Shown here: one piece after another, positions 20,533 to 32,948 of the stretch
Layout of the letters: each line of letters begins with the position of its first letter
Position numbering within the stretch: the stretch's first letter is position 1
Assembly: GCF_027943255.1 (NCBI RefSeq)
Contig: NC_072893.1
Location: 6,944,001-7,008,000, forward strand
Direction of reading: 5' to 3'
DNA: 64,000 bases
From: Anastrepha obliqua
Lineage: Eukaryota; Arthropoda; Insecta; Diptera; Tephritidae
Translations under genes and position numbers: made by a program
The notes under the pieces: model-generated
Database searches by the model: none
Seen by the model: the letters and a program-made list of their open reading frames with translations, nothing else
Told to the model about the DNA's origin: nothing

Positions 20533-21551
20533 GGCTGTGTTCGTAAATGCAACATGACGCGCAAACTACAATTGCATAACAAACAGAACGTTCAGAAATG
20601 CCAATATCGCAGCCCTGCAATAATCAAGCGTTCAAAAAGACAACAATTCTATCAGTTGTCACACATAATTTCTATCAAAAAATTGTTTACTGCATTTAAC
20701 TACGATGTCTGATGAAAAGTAAGCAAAACTGTTTTATTTTAATTTTTGTATTGAAATTTAGTTAAATTATGTTAATAATAATTGTATAAATTACTATTTT
20801 TACATTTTTAGTGAAAATCTCAGTAATGCGGAGACACAGTTATTGCTGAGAGTACGGTTGAATATGGAGGACGAGTTTAAATCGGGTAGAAGGAAAAAAA
20901 ATGTATTGTGGAAAAAAGTTGTGACCGAAGTTAAAAATGTAAATCCCAATATAAGACTGGACAGTACCACAGCGCAGAGAAAATGCTTAAATCTCTTGGT
21001 AACGTACAAGCGCATTAAGAAAAGAAATAATTCTTCCGGTAGAGAAGCTACATCCTGGAGGTATTTTGAGGACTTCGGCGAAGTTTATGGTACAAGGCAC
21101 TCAATGACTCCTCCAACAGCAAATTATTAAAGTGAAACTATAAATTATTAATTTTCATAAAACTTATAAAACCTTACTTTAAAAGTGGCCCAATTCATTC
21201 GGAAATGGGAATAGAAAATGTCCTCGGGAAACGACTTTATTGTTTTAATAAACGATTTGTTTTTAGGTATTTTTCTTTTTAAAGACAAACATTTGTACTA
21301 AACATTTTTCTCTTTGACTTCAATAGCCTTCTTTTTCTTAAATTTAAAGAAAATCTATCTTTTCTTTGCTCACAAATTTCGTCTAGTGTTAGATTCAGCA
21401 AAATTTCCATTTTAGTATTATACGCGTTCAAAAATGCAAACAAACGTATTTGCAAATTGTCAAAAATTGTATAAGAAGTATCAAATGTCAAACTTGCAGT
21501 GTTGCCACTGATGCTTATGCTGCAAGTCATGTTGCATTTACGAACACAGTC
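20533..21551 (+). mobile_element. PIF/Harbinger-like element, 1,019 bp
   Basis: 26-bp terminal inverted repeats with one mismatch (GGCTGTGTTCGTAAATGCAA on the left, GACTGTGTTCGTAAATGCAA on the reversed right). A 3-bp duplication ATA (20530-20532, 21552-21554) flanks it. Copies A and B show the empty site with a single ATA. The 3-bp duplication plus a Myb/SANT-like gene is typical of Harbinger; no transposase is present, so it is non-autonomous. Confidence 0.85.
20705..21130 (+). CDS. Myb/SANT-like protein of the Harbinger-like element
   Basis: Two exons, 20705..20718 and 20812..21130, 110 residues, with a 93-bp GT-AG intron. The reading starts MSDENENLSNAETQLLLRVR and continues with a trihelix-like pattern: LWKKVVTEVKNVNPNIRLDS, KCLNLLVTYKRIKKRNNS, SWRYFEDFGEVYG. 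In Harbinger transposons a Myb-like protein encoded beside the transposase binds the ends and helps the transposase into the nucleus; here only this partner remains. The frame is intact and in phase across the intron. Confidence 0.7.
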
Positions 21552-21766
21552 ATACTGATGTAATGGTTGCAATTTTCAAAAAAAAAATTTAATTTTATTT
21601 GTTTGATAGATATTTTGTATGGATATAGAGGAGGTAAATGGAATCGCAATGGAATAGGTGAAGTTACATTTACACAAACATGAAAAATGACGAAACATTT
21701 ATCAAATTCATGAAAGATATCTTCAATTTCGATTGCGCATCAGACATTAATAAGTCAACAACACTA

Positions 21767-21961
21767 ATGGCCTCTGGTAACGCTCCAGCATGCTTGTCCA
21801 GCAGGCTTATATGTGTGCGTGTCGGGGGCTTGACGCTAATATCTAAAATTTTTGATTTTCATCATGCAAAAGCCGACAACAAGTATGTGTGACACGAAGC
21901 AAGTACGAGTGTCACCCGACACGCACACATATAAACCTGCTGGAGCGTCACCAGAGGCCAT
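21767..21961. repeat. Foldback (inverted-repeat) segment
   Basis: Arms 21767-21826 and 21915-21961 are inverted copies (ATGGCCTCTGGTAACGCTCC against its complement near 21961; TATATGTGTGCGTGTCGGG against CCCGACACGCACACATATA). A 13-bp duplication CAGCATGCTTGTC is extra in the left arm. No coding sequence. Confidence 0.65.
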
Positions 21962-22336
21962 AAAAGGCAACATCATCGATTTGACTTTTTCAAGACACAT
22001 TACACTCGAAACACCCACTTTCATTTCCTACTTTTCCTATCATCGTCCTATTCTCAACAGAGAAATGGTTCATTACCATGCACACAGGAAGAAGGCATAT
22101 GCAAATACAAATATGTGAATTTATGTACAAATGCGCATATACATACATATATATGCTCACTCAAGTAGGAGAGAGCCAGATGTCGAACGTTGCCGAATGC
22201 GGGGGCCGATTGTGCTTTTTTTCGTTCGTTCCGCGCTTTCGCTTGCAGTTCAAGCAAGGTAACGACGCATGAGCAAGATAACGCATTTTTTCGTGCGTGC
22301 AGCCGACTAAATCGAATTATAAGACGTTATCACGTG

Positions 22337-23079
22337 AAAACAAAAATCTTAAGTTACATCATCAAATCTGATGTTTCTTGTATATCGTTCTTTGGTTAAA
22401 TGCCATATAATTCTCGCTTTGAATTCGCTCTGACATCAACGCCAGTAGCTAATCGAGAGCAGGTCGTACAATCAATTTAATTTAATATAATATTTTAACT
22501 TCATAAATTTATACTTACTCAAAATCCACGCCCGCTAAAAATAGATGTTCTATGCATCTCAGCTGTCAACATAAATGCATAGGGATGCACCCTATGTACA
22601 TATGTATGTGTGTAGTGGGTCCGAAGAACGAATGGTTCGCATACATAGATGAGAGAACGCAGTTTCTTTATCATTCCCGGTTTTCATAAAACTTTCATTG
22701 CAAAATTGAACTCTTGCTATTGTTTACGAGAGGACCATAGCTTTTAGAAAATACTTTTATCACCTGATATTTCATGCCCATAGTAGACCTTAAGACAGGG
22801 ACACTCCGACAAATGGTAGACACATATTATATATTATACATATTAGGAAAATCCTTTGGTTAAATGTATGTAGGTTTTGTTAAGCGAGATGCTCGTTGCC
22901 TTAGGTTATAATAAGATATCTCTCTCGCCCTTTATGATTATAAATAATTTTCAACTTTCACACGTGCAAATAATTATTAATAAAAATGGTCTAATCATCC
23001 CGAGACGTTAGTAGGATTTTCGCACAATTTTTTAAAAATTCGCCACTAAGGGTTGAACATCTCAACTTGTGGCTAATAA
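22337..23079. other. Intergenic
   Basis: No gene or classified repeat is seen. Confidence 0.45.
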
Positions 23080-23290
23080 ATAATACAGTTATGATTTTCT
23101 ACGAGGTTTGCACTTCGAGCTCGTGGTCTTTTGTGTCCTCTACTCATCACAGTACCACATTCAGACCCAGTTCCCTTATCAAACTCAGGATAGAGCTGGG
23201 TTGTATTGAGCGTATGTGCCGTTCCACTGGCTTCAGTTGGCCGAGATGTCTCAATACCTTAACTCAACAAGCCAGATCGTGAATATCTAT
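23080..23290 (-). mobile_element. LINE 3'-end fragment
   Basis: The reverse complement matches 47220-47400 (GTTGAGACATCTCGGC, CAGCTCTATC, GATGAGTAGAGG). It is the last coding and 3' UTR part of a non-LTR element of undetermined clade. Confidence 0.6.
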
Positions 23291-24648
23291 AACTTATGCC
23301 TGCAGATATTTCATATATTCTGAAAACATACTTGCCTTTTCAGCCACATACATATTTTTTAAAATTAAATATATATTAATTGTTAGCCCATTATCATGAA
23401 AAACTGCATTTATTTACTCAAATTAAAAGTTAAGTTTTTTTCTTTAAAGTTTGGCTCTTAATTCCAAAGAAAGAAAGCAACTAAGGCAGATAATAGTGCA
23501 GATTTCTACGAGTTGAATTTTTCATTAGTTATAATGATCAGGATTTACCCACGGCCATGGGCACTCACCCCTGCTGGATTTTCCAAAAATAAATAGGGAA
23601 TGTTTAAAGCTGTTACAACAGCGCACAAAACTGCAAACCTTTGAAATTAAATATAGGTGATCTTTGTTCTTTTTAAGTGTTGTTTTTATTTTCTGAGTTT
23701 CACTACTTTTTCATAAATAAATTCCCGATTTTATTGAATTCAAAAGTAGCATACGCGCTTAGACCGAGAATACGTCGATTTTCTCATTTACTAGTGCACA
23801 AGCAGTTGCGGTGTTTGTTTAAGTGATACAGCGCAAGAGCAGTATTGTATTAATACTGCAAGATCGATAAAATCATTACATTAATTAAAGCAGCCTCACT
23901 CTGCAGCAACTTTACTTGAATGATCCAAGTCCGTGCAAAATTTCTGCAACTGCCCAGTATTCATTACATTAAATGAAGTTCACCCAGAATGGGGAAATTG
24001 GAAGTTTTGTATTGTGTTGTCTACAAACAGTACTGGAACACACACTTCAAAAACCAAACGCACATGATTTAAATAAAAATGAATAAAAAAAAATTTCGAG
24101 TCTGCAAGAGGAAAATTATTCCGTAGAATTTTCATAAAATAAATACTATAACCCTACCATGAACATACATATATGCTTCTTAGAACAATGCGCCTACGAG
24201 TATTTTTTTGTTTTTGGTCTTTGTTGGAGTTGATATCTATCATTTTCATATTTCACATAATAATTATTTTCGAATTGCTCTAGTATTGTAAAAACTTGTT
24301 GTCCTTTAGTCATAAAATTATACGTCACAACAGAACTCTTTCGCCCTATAGGTACATATTGCATACGCCTTTGAGGGCACACTCCTACTGAGCATGTTTG
24401 CTTCAACAAATAAACATTTTATTGTGAAATAAGTATTTTGTCGCAAGTTCAATTTATGTTTCAATTATTTTATATTAAGTTAGATTCCAAAAGTGGTTGA
24501 GTTTTTGGTCATGGAATTTACCATCCTGCAAGAAAACCAAATATCGCACACTTGAATTATATTCAAAAATTAGCTTCATATACTTTGTGTATAAATACAT
24601 ACCAACAAGCGGCTTATGTTCCTAGTGCATATAGAGTGATTTAGAAAA
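23291..24648. other. Intergenic, downstream of the CG7065-like gene
   Basis: Probably includes the 3' UTR of the next gene (AATAAA on the minus strand at 24418-24423). A 71-codon minus-strand frame (24194-24409) is open but unrecognised. Nothing else is seen. Confidence 0.45.
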
Positions 24649-27600
24649 TTAATGTTGGCCTTGGCCATACATGTTATAGTTCATATGTTGCTGTTGGCCC
24701 GGCTGCTGCTGCTGCTGCTGGCCCATGAAGTTCTGCATGCCATATTGCTGCGTATCACCACCCATGCCCCAAGACTGATAGCCCGGGTACCCGACTCCAT
24801 TATTGTTATTGTAGCCCATTGCATTGTAATATGTCTGGTTGTTCATGCCAGCCATTTGGTTGTTGTACCCACCGCCAGGATAGGCCTGCGCTGCAGGTTG
24901 CTGACCCTGTTGATAGTACGGCATATTAGGTGGTTGCAATGCCTGATGTTGCTGCTGTTGTTGCGTTTGCGCCAGGCCCTTTTGAATTTTGGGCTGTACC
25001 GGTACATTAGATCTGGTAGGTATCTGATGAATTTGTCCATCTTTCGACTGTGCAGAATTGGCATTTGGTTTTTGATTGGAATTACTCTGCTGCAATGAGC
25101 CCATCAGATTGGCAATTAAGTTCTGCGTATCGCTTAGTGATAGACCTGCGCGATTGAATGTCAATGCATTTGGTGAGGATGAAACAGGGACAATAGGCTC
25201 TGGTAGTGGCTTAATTTGTGGCCGCGATGAGTGGCCCTCATTTAAGAGTTTGGATTCCGATTTAGATTGGCGTGAGTTGTCACTCACCTTGCGGAATGCA
25301 GCCTTGAATACATCGTCTACGTTGTAATCATCATCTTCATCTTCATCATCTAGGCTAAATTTATTTGGATTCGAAACGCTAACACCACGATGACTATCTT
25401 CAATATCATCATCCGAATCGTGGCCAGGAGCTCTGCTATTGTTTACAGCAGGCGAATCATCAAACCGACTGTCGCGTGTATTCGATCTGTCACGTGGATT
25501 GGACTTACTTGTGCTAGCTACTGGTGATGACGAAGCAGCTCTAGCCAGGTCCGTCAAATTAACGAATTTCCTTAATTTCTCAACTCGTAAAGGATCGGCT
25601 GTTTCCAGCTTTTTTAGATGTGCTATCAAATGGTGTTGTTCCTCACTGGACAAGTGCTTAAAGTTTTGCAGCAATGTTTGCAAATCGGAGTCTGTCAACG
25701 ATTCTAGCATATTACCGCTAGCGTCATTCTTGGTATCCTTATCGGGTGTCTCATTCGAAGCGTCATCATCAATGTGCTGCAAACGGGTAGATGCACCGTT
25801 AGCTTCGCTTTCCATCAACTCTCCTACAAGAGCTGGTAAAGCAGCTAATGCAGACGAGGAGGTTAAACTTGGCACATATATACCCAGCTGAGACAACACA
25901 TTCCCAAGTTGTATAGCTGTGCCATCCAAATCTCTTTTTTCTTTAGATATCTTTACCAATAAAACAAACAAGAAAATCAACTTATCCATATCTTCGGTAG
26001 ATACGTCTTCACGTCCTTGAAATACCAATGCGGCAGCTAATTTTGTCGATACAACTTGACGGTCGAAGGGTAAATCTTTGACACTCAATTTCTCGAGTTT
26101 CTTTGCTTTCTTTGCAACTTCGCCACTATCGTTATTATTTGCGGAATCATTGCTTATCTTATTTGTTGAGTTACCTAAGTGGGCGTATAAAATCGAAAAT
26201 TCAATCAATATTTACATGCTAAAATGGGGGGAAATATATATAATGAAAAAATTAGATTTTACTCGTTTTTACTTTGACATAGGCCCATATACATTTTGCT
26301 TCGTTTCAGCACAATATAATATTTTCACTCACACTTAGAACTTTGGTACGAATACACGAAGTTGGTGCAAAGGAAGCGGATTTGAGTACGAAAAAGAGTT
26401 ATAAGTACAATGTTTCTGTAAAGCCCCGATTGCTTACACAAAAAACGTAACGGTACAAATAATATTCACCACTCTCACATCACATTAGTATAAAAATGGT
26501 ATACATATATGCGCATACGTTTAATATTTAGATATGTCATATCAAATGAGCAATAAAGAAGTTTGCATTTTAGCAACAATGAAAAACTAATTAGTTTTAA
26601 GATGTACCACCCCACCCATCCATACAATTTAAAGTATTCCCTAACTTCCCCACTCCTGGTTGGCAAAATTTAAGTACAAACGATAATAAATTGAAATATT
26701 TCGTTCGATTTTGAAATGTAATAATATCCCAACACAACGATCGACGTAGGTCGGATGCACGATTTTCACTTTATAAAAAAGTAGCATATTTATAAGATTA
26801 TAAATATATATTTGGCACAATTAGCGAAACTTTTTGTTCACTCCGATTTTCTCAACACTTTATCTTACGGTTTACCGCCCACTGGGTATTTTTCTCACAA
26901 ACTTTTTATTTTAATTTTTCTTATGAAGATTTTTGAAATATTCTAACTTAAATATTCTACAATACAACTACATAATGCTACGTAATGTTGAAAGCATATT
27001 TAATAACTATACATATTTTAAACTTATTTATAAGGAAAGTATTTGTACTTACTCTTTTAGAATATGGGTACCTACCTTTTGTCGTAACTTGATGAATAAC
27101 AGCGGCAATATTTTTAATAGCTTTTTTAACGGCGCGAACTTTTTGATGATCATCGAGAACGTCAGCAATTAAAATACCTTTCAATTTCTCTTTTATGGTC
27201 TCAAAGAAAACCACGTGGTCATCGTTGAACAACAAATCATCTGCCGAGTTGGCCTTTACCTTCTCCAATGCTAAAGCTTTGCCAAGTAAATCAACTACTT
27301 TAGGTCCAAGGCTACCTAAGTGTTCCTCAAGTGCTGTAAGCAAACGTAGTACAGACACTACGGTCAGCGGTCCGTCATCTTCCGGTTCCTGTTCTTCTTT
27401 TGCTGTTGCAGATTTTGAATTTGGTGATGGCGAGCGTTCATATTTTGGATATTGGTGAGGTTCAAGTACGCGATAATGTGGAGTTGCACTATAATGGGAC
27501 GACGATGGAGGGGCAGCAAATCGACCGCGTGGTGGATACGCTGAGCTAAAATAATCACTTTCTGCAGGCGGCACGTAACTGCGGACATGATGCCGATGAC

Positions 27601-29095
27601 GATGTGAATGCGTCTGCACGGGATAAGGGTTATAATCTTCAGATAGAGGACTTTTTGACAATGAAGTGGAACGGTCTCGAGATCGATTACAATCACGACC
27701 GCGTGATTTCGAACGTGAACGACGCGAACGGGAACGCGAATGTGAGTGAGAACGTGAGCGAGAACGCGTACGAGTACGACGACCTCGATGCCGTACCGGA
27801 GATTCGTCATCACTGATGTTTATAACGTCACCAACATTTTTGGAACGCTTGGGTGCCGTATCCATATTCCGTTCCAAAACTTTTGGTCCCAATACATGAC
27901 CACCAGATGTAATAGCGCCCGCATTACGTCCAATTTGCACTTTATACTTTTCCTTTAGTTGATCCACCTTCTCCTCGGCATCTTCAGGCAAACCAAGTTT
28001 AACTTTAATTTCTTTTTTCTTCTTTTCTATCTCTGTATTAAACAAATCTTTCATACGTTTAGTCCAAAATGCAATCCACTCTGGCTTGTAATCGTATTTA
28101 TTGGGATCAGTCTTCTTTTCAACTTGCAATTCCTTATAACGTCGATTCCAGAATTTCTTCCACTCGTCGGGGTACAAAGGGTGTTTTTCGGGGTTCTTAT
28201 CGTAGTCTTGTTGAATTTTTTCCATTTGCTTAAGTTGTATTTCAAGCATGCACCTATATTTCTCCCATTTGTATTTTTCCTGTGCAATATGTGAAGCTTG
28301 TAACGATAGTTCCCTTGGCGTGGGTAGCTTCTTTTCAGCATTCTTTCTTTCTTCACTTCGTTCCTCTTCGAAGGGTGGAGAACGTCGAACTCTTGGTAGC
28401 ACTCGATAAGCGGGAGATTGCTCCCTTTTCTTTAACTTCTTTGCACTTGACGGGTTGTCTGAGTCGCTAGAAATTTCATCCAAGTCATCGCGATTAGATG
28501 ATTTTGATGCGGTCTCTTCACTTATTATACGCGTCGGTGCTTTTATAGTTATCTGCAATGTCTGGTCCATATTTTTTATTGGATTTGGCTCCCAGAGAGA
28601 ACGGTCAATCGTCTCCAGGAAGTTTGGCCCATTACGTTCATCGAAATGAAATTTATTATTAATTTCTCCAACGAATTTTGCTTTCATACGGCGGAAGTCA
28701 TCGCTATTAGCTACAGCCAACTTCAAACGTCCATGATGATCTTCAATTGCTTTTGTCAATTTTTGTACGACGCTTAAAAGAATCTGATGCGAATTCGGCT
28801 TGTACTTAACCGGATTGAATTCGCGCACCGCCGTTGGGAAATGTTTCTCTAGGTACTTCAATCGGTGGTTGTAAGATGTCCAATGCTGCATAATAGTACG
28901 AGGATCACCACGCTTGTCACAAAGAACACAAAAGTAGCCCGGCTCACGACGGTCATCCTCGTGTAGCTCAAGTGTATACTCAAGTCCGACAAGAGCATTG
29001 CCCTTATACTGATTAATGGCCTTTTGAATTTCTGGCTCGCGATTGACTTCATCTTCGAAACCAGGCGGCACTGGTTCACCCGCCGTGATATTCAT
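24649..29095 (-). CDS. CG7065: U1-type zinc-finger, RS-rich nuclear protein (CG7065-like)
   Basis: Two exons, complement(24649..26174, 27076..29095), 1,181 residues, with a 901-bp GT-AG intron. Exon 1 ends in a split Gly codon after HQVTTK and exon 2 resumes with NSTNKIS. Near the N-terminus is a C2H2/U1-like finger (C56, C59, H71, H77; YFCVLCDKRGDP, MQHWTSYNHRLKYL) of the kind that binds RNA or splicing partners. Next come charged helical regions (YPDEWKKFWNRRYKELQ), an Arg-Ser repeat at about 435-475, a conserved helical block (TALEEHLGSLGPKVVDLLGK), then acidic and Gln/Asn/Gly-rich tails with polyglutamine. Length and layout fit the uncharacterised Drosophila protein CG7065; that match is from memory. 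A nuclear RNA-processing role is inferred. Confidence 0.8.
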
Positions 29096-31805
29096 TTTTT
29101 AATCACAAAATAACAGAAATTGTTACTCACTTGTCAATTCCTTTTTACGCTTGACGGTCTCAAGAAAATGTAAAAATATGGCAATTGGAAAATACCACTT
29201 TGAATAAAGTATAATAACCCAAGTACGTGAAATAATTCACAATAATAATTATATTTAAATAATTTTTGACCAATTTTATTTTAGAATAGATTTACTCTTA
29301 AATAATAATTCTTTATCGATTGATCCCAAGACGCCTGCGAAACGAAAATTTTCAGCTTTGTATGCAAAAAACCATAAAAACAGGGTTGCATGCCGCTGTT
29401 CACGTATACCAATCTACTACAATTGCCTTACCATGAACCATTTACTAAATTTATTTGATTTGTGCCATCCCTCCACTTATTCGCTGTACGACGACCGCAC
29501 ACATTGAATAAATATAACGAGTCTTGTCGTAAACTAAAAATCTTTAGGGAATGCTGTTGGAGTGATAGTTCCTGGCCGAATAGTTCGGGTAACGTAGAAC
29601 TAATTGTGCTTCTCAGATTTATAGAGCTCGATAAATACTCCAGGCAAAAAGTAATCCTTATTTCCTGCCATGTCAAATAAATTAAGGAAAAAAATGAATG
29701 TTGCATACAAATTTTTGAAGGCTTATTGAATTAAAAAACACTATTATTGTAAGGTATCATAATTGTCCCACTACCCTCCATTTATTTAATTTCCGTAACT
29801 GAAGAATCCAAAATCAACTTACGCTTATTTGACAACATGAAAATAAACACGCCACGAAGTGAAAAAGCCAGTCTGGTCAGAAACGCGTGCCCAATGGAGG
29901 GTTAAAGATTTTATTAACAGTATCCAGATAAAGTAAATTTAAAATGAATTGTTTAATTAAATTTATTCAAAGATATCACATAATATAATAACATGCTTGG
30001 ATTTTATTCACATAGAGACAATTTTTATCAGAAATAGTTTTTGCCCTCTAAAAAAACAAAACTGTCTTGGATTTCAGAAAACTATATAAACTAAAAATAA
30101 AATAGTAAGGAAATACAGTAAGGACACGAGAAAATAGCAAATTCATAAAAATTAGTTAATTACCTGCATTATATAGTTTTTGTAGTAGAATGAACTATAT
30201 TTTTGTATAAAAGAAAGCGAGGTGGAAAATTTTGTATCCGATTTGAATGATGAATTATTTGATTTGATGCCTATGATAGTGTTCTAGACTTGTCAATATA
30301 TGGTGAACACTTTGTTTACTTCCCACTAGGGTATATCACTGTTTTTAGATCTATAAATTCGGTGCGCACCTGAACTACTGAAGACTTATTGCATGAATCA
30401 AAGAGTAAAATTAGCGTTGTTAAAATACTGCTAACGACTTCCAGATGTTAGAAGTAAAAACCACAACCTATCAAACAGTTTATAGGGTGACTCACATCCC
30501 AGTGTATCTATCGAAGTTTAACAGTTGCGTTCGATACACAAAAATTTGTAATAGTTATTTCTAATCTTTGTAAGTTGGTGTTCGATAATGTCAACAAATT
30601 GTCAGTCACATAAAAATTGAGAGAGCGAAGTGATAGTTCAATGCAAGAGAGACGTTCATTTTGCGTTTTAACCAGCAAAAATTATCCATCACAAAAACAT
30701 ATGATTTTAATTCCTCAAAAAAATTATCTTAAAAGAGCTCTGTTAAAACAGAAATAGCAAGAGATCGCTAATTTCACTTTCAAAACATGTTTGTTTTACC
30801 GAATTTCTGGTCATCAATGACTTCACAACAGCGGCCAGTTCCAGGTTTGACAACTCAATTTTCATTTTATGGCGCCGTTTCTGTAACTATTCTCAGAGAA
30901 GGCCGAAGTAGAGAACAGAAAAGATACAATATATAAAGTACCTTGCGTTTCCTGCACTTCTTATTTGGTTGATTTTAAATTCAAAACTTGTATACAAACT
31001 CAGATTGTTTAGTTTTAGTTTTTTTTTCGGTAATATTCAAAAATTTGTATGAATTTCCTTTGATAAAGGAACATAGATATAAATATGTATACAATTCAAA
31101 TACACAAAGACAGTCAGTCAATTTCAATGTTTAAAGAATCCAAAATCCGTGATATTAGTGAGCATACAATTTTGTTAAAATTATATGTTCTGTTAATACG
31201 ATTGTAACGAGAGGCGATTTATATTTCCGGGAACTGTTCCTATCAAAAAATAAGGAATGTCACGGGACTGCTGCTTTATTTCAACCTTGTCTATTAGAAC
31301 GCTCATTTTATTATTTTTAACAAAATTTTCAAATTACAAGTTGGTTTACTGAGCGCTGTCAGCTGTTTGATATTCATTTTGAGAGTGAATAAATCCGAGT
31401 ATAAAAATGAACAAAATTACCGTTTTCCAGAACACCAATTTGAAATTCACTCGTTTTTAGATTAATTTTCATATTCACTTTCACACAGATTCCAGAACCT
31501 GTCTGATTGTCAAATAGCATAAAATGGAAAATTTAACAACAAAAAACGGCAATTTATAATAATTATATAATACATGGTAATTTCTTTGGGCAACACGACA
31601 TTTTTTAAACAATCTTAGCTAATATGTTTTCAATTAATGACAAATTTCCCATTTATTAACTTTCTTTTTCTTCTCTTTGGGAAGATATTTAGCTTACGCT
31701 CTTGATTTGGATTGATCCGCATCGTTCTCTTTGGAATGGAACCGAGCTGGATAACCCAAGAAAACGCGCTAGGTGAGTTCCACTGACTTTTATACAATGA
31801 GGATA
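29096..31805. other. Intergenic upstream of the CG7065-like gene
   Basis: It includes the likely promoter of the CG7065-like gene; TATCGATT (29314-29321) is DRE-like, 220 bp before the ATG. A partial ribozyme-SINE copy is at 29546-29601. The rest (29605-31805) is AT-rich with no gene recognised. Confidence 0.5.
29546..29601 (-). mobile_element. Ribozyme-type short retroposon, partial
   Basis: Minus strand: GTTCTACGTTACCCGAAC, then GGCCAGGAACTATCACTCC and GCATTCCC. Both ends are missing, including the 5' strands of P1 and P2. Confidence 0.6.
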
Positions 31806-32060
31806 TATACAAGGGGGCGCGAAATTAATCACTCTATCTGAGGATTTACAATTACGTAGCCCACAGTATCAGTTTTTTTAACTCTGGCTGTGTTAGCCAA
31901 TCGGCTGATTCCCACGATGTACAGAAGGCAGAGTTGTGGCCAACATTGGACCGTTAACCGGCCCTCAGCGATAGCTCGCATCACGAAAATTGAAGGGAGC
32001 ACACTTATTACTCTCAAATGTAGTAGTATCCAAGATATGCAAAACAAAATATTTGGGGAA
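31806..32060 (-). mobile_element. Mariner-like 3' remnant
   Basis: ACAAGGGGGCGCGAAATTAA resembles the mariner ends at 54458 (ACAAGGTGGCGCAGAAGTAA) and 46747. The adjoining minus-strand frame ends with residues KKTDTVGYVIVNPQIE, like the C-terminus of some mariner transposases. Too short to place firmly. Confidence 0.45.
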
Positions 32061-32093
32061 ATGTTGACTATCGGAAAGTCGCACTCAAAGATA

Positions 32094-32404
32094 TTAAATA
32101 TTATATATATAATTGGCGCTTATACCCTTTTTTAGGTGTTTGGCCGAGCTCCTCCTCCAATTTGTGACGTGTGTCTTGCTGTTGTTCCACAAATGGAGGG
32201 ACCTGCAGTTGTAACTCTGAACGGCAAATATTTATTATGAGGGGCTTTTTTCACGCAGAAATATCATACATTCGGAAGTTTGCCATTGCCTGCCGAGAAG
32301 CGAAAAAACTGTTTCTATACCTTTGGTGTTTCATGCGCGGAGATTCGAACCTACGTACTTCCAAATGGTAGTTGCTCACCAAGCCATTCAGCTACGGCAG
32401 CCAC
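32094..32404 (-). mobile_element. tRNA-derived SINE, near full length
   Basis: About 310 bp on the minus strand. The tRNA-like head is at the right: A-box region near 32385-32404, B box GGTTCGAATCTCC (complement of 32339-32351). The body follows, and the 3' end at the left carries AAAAGGGTATAAGCGCCAAT and a TA-rich tail. RNA polymerase III boxes look usable. Confidence 0.88.
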
Positions 32405-32948
32405 CAAAATATTGCTACCACTCAAAAATATTAGATATTAATTTTTCGTAAAGCGAAAAGTGTCTAAGTAATTTATCTTATGCTAATTTGTGTATTGTCT
32501 TTATTTTATACAGTTGTTTACTAATATCTGTCCTAATGTACGTACTAGTAAAACAAATTAAATAAAGTGATGATTAATAAAAATTGATGCCAAAATGGTT
32601 TCTAGACAAATTTAAATAAAATTTTTAAAAAGTTATGAAGTACAATTATAAATTCTTGTGATTTGAGATTTCGGAGCTTCACTTATTTAGATACAAATAA
32701 CAACATTTGTGTGCTTTTCTGAGTTAGCCATTATACAGCAATTTCTGAAGGAATCTTACACCTTCTCCAACTCAAATGATATTTCAAGCACTTTGAGAAG
32801 CTCCACCAAAGCATGCTCATGCTCATGTACGTTTGTATGCGTAAACTAGATTCTAATAGTTTCAATTCCCTTAAACTTACTTATACCTATGCTTAAGTGT
32901 GTATTGGTATGTCCTTGCATCGACAAACTTATGAGCGTATCTTGGATC
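32405..32948. other. Intergenic; probable TMEM185 3' UTR
   Basis: No gene is seen. The right end should contain the 3' UTR of the TMEM185-like gene. Confidence 0.4.

Larger units (their letters stand above)
20471..22336 (+). mobile_element. Terminal-repeat element copy D, with nested insertions
   Basis: The left end GAGGTTGTCTGTAAAGTCGG matches 232 and the complement of 38226; the right end GACGTTATCACGT matches 5675 and others. Unlike units A1 and B1 it lacks the (ATAAC)n array and has a different middle (21630-22085), including a 195-bp foldback. It is interrupted by a Harbinger-like element at 20533-21551. Without that insertion it would be about 0.85 kb. Confidence 0.7.

Noticed and set aside
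24194..24409. 71-codon minus-strand frame that looks protein-like
   Set aside because: Lacks an upstream ATG at its start, has no recognised family and probably lies in a 3' UTR; not enough to call a gene.
27600..27816. Plus-strand frame rich in Asn/Val/Asp
   Set aside because: Complement of the Arg-Ser repeat of the CG7065-like gene.
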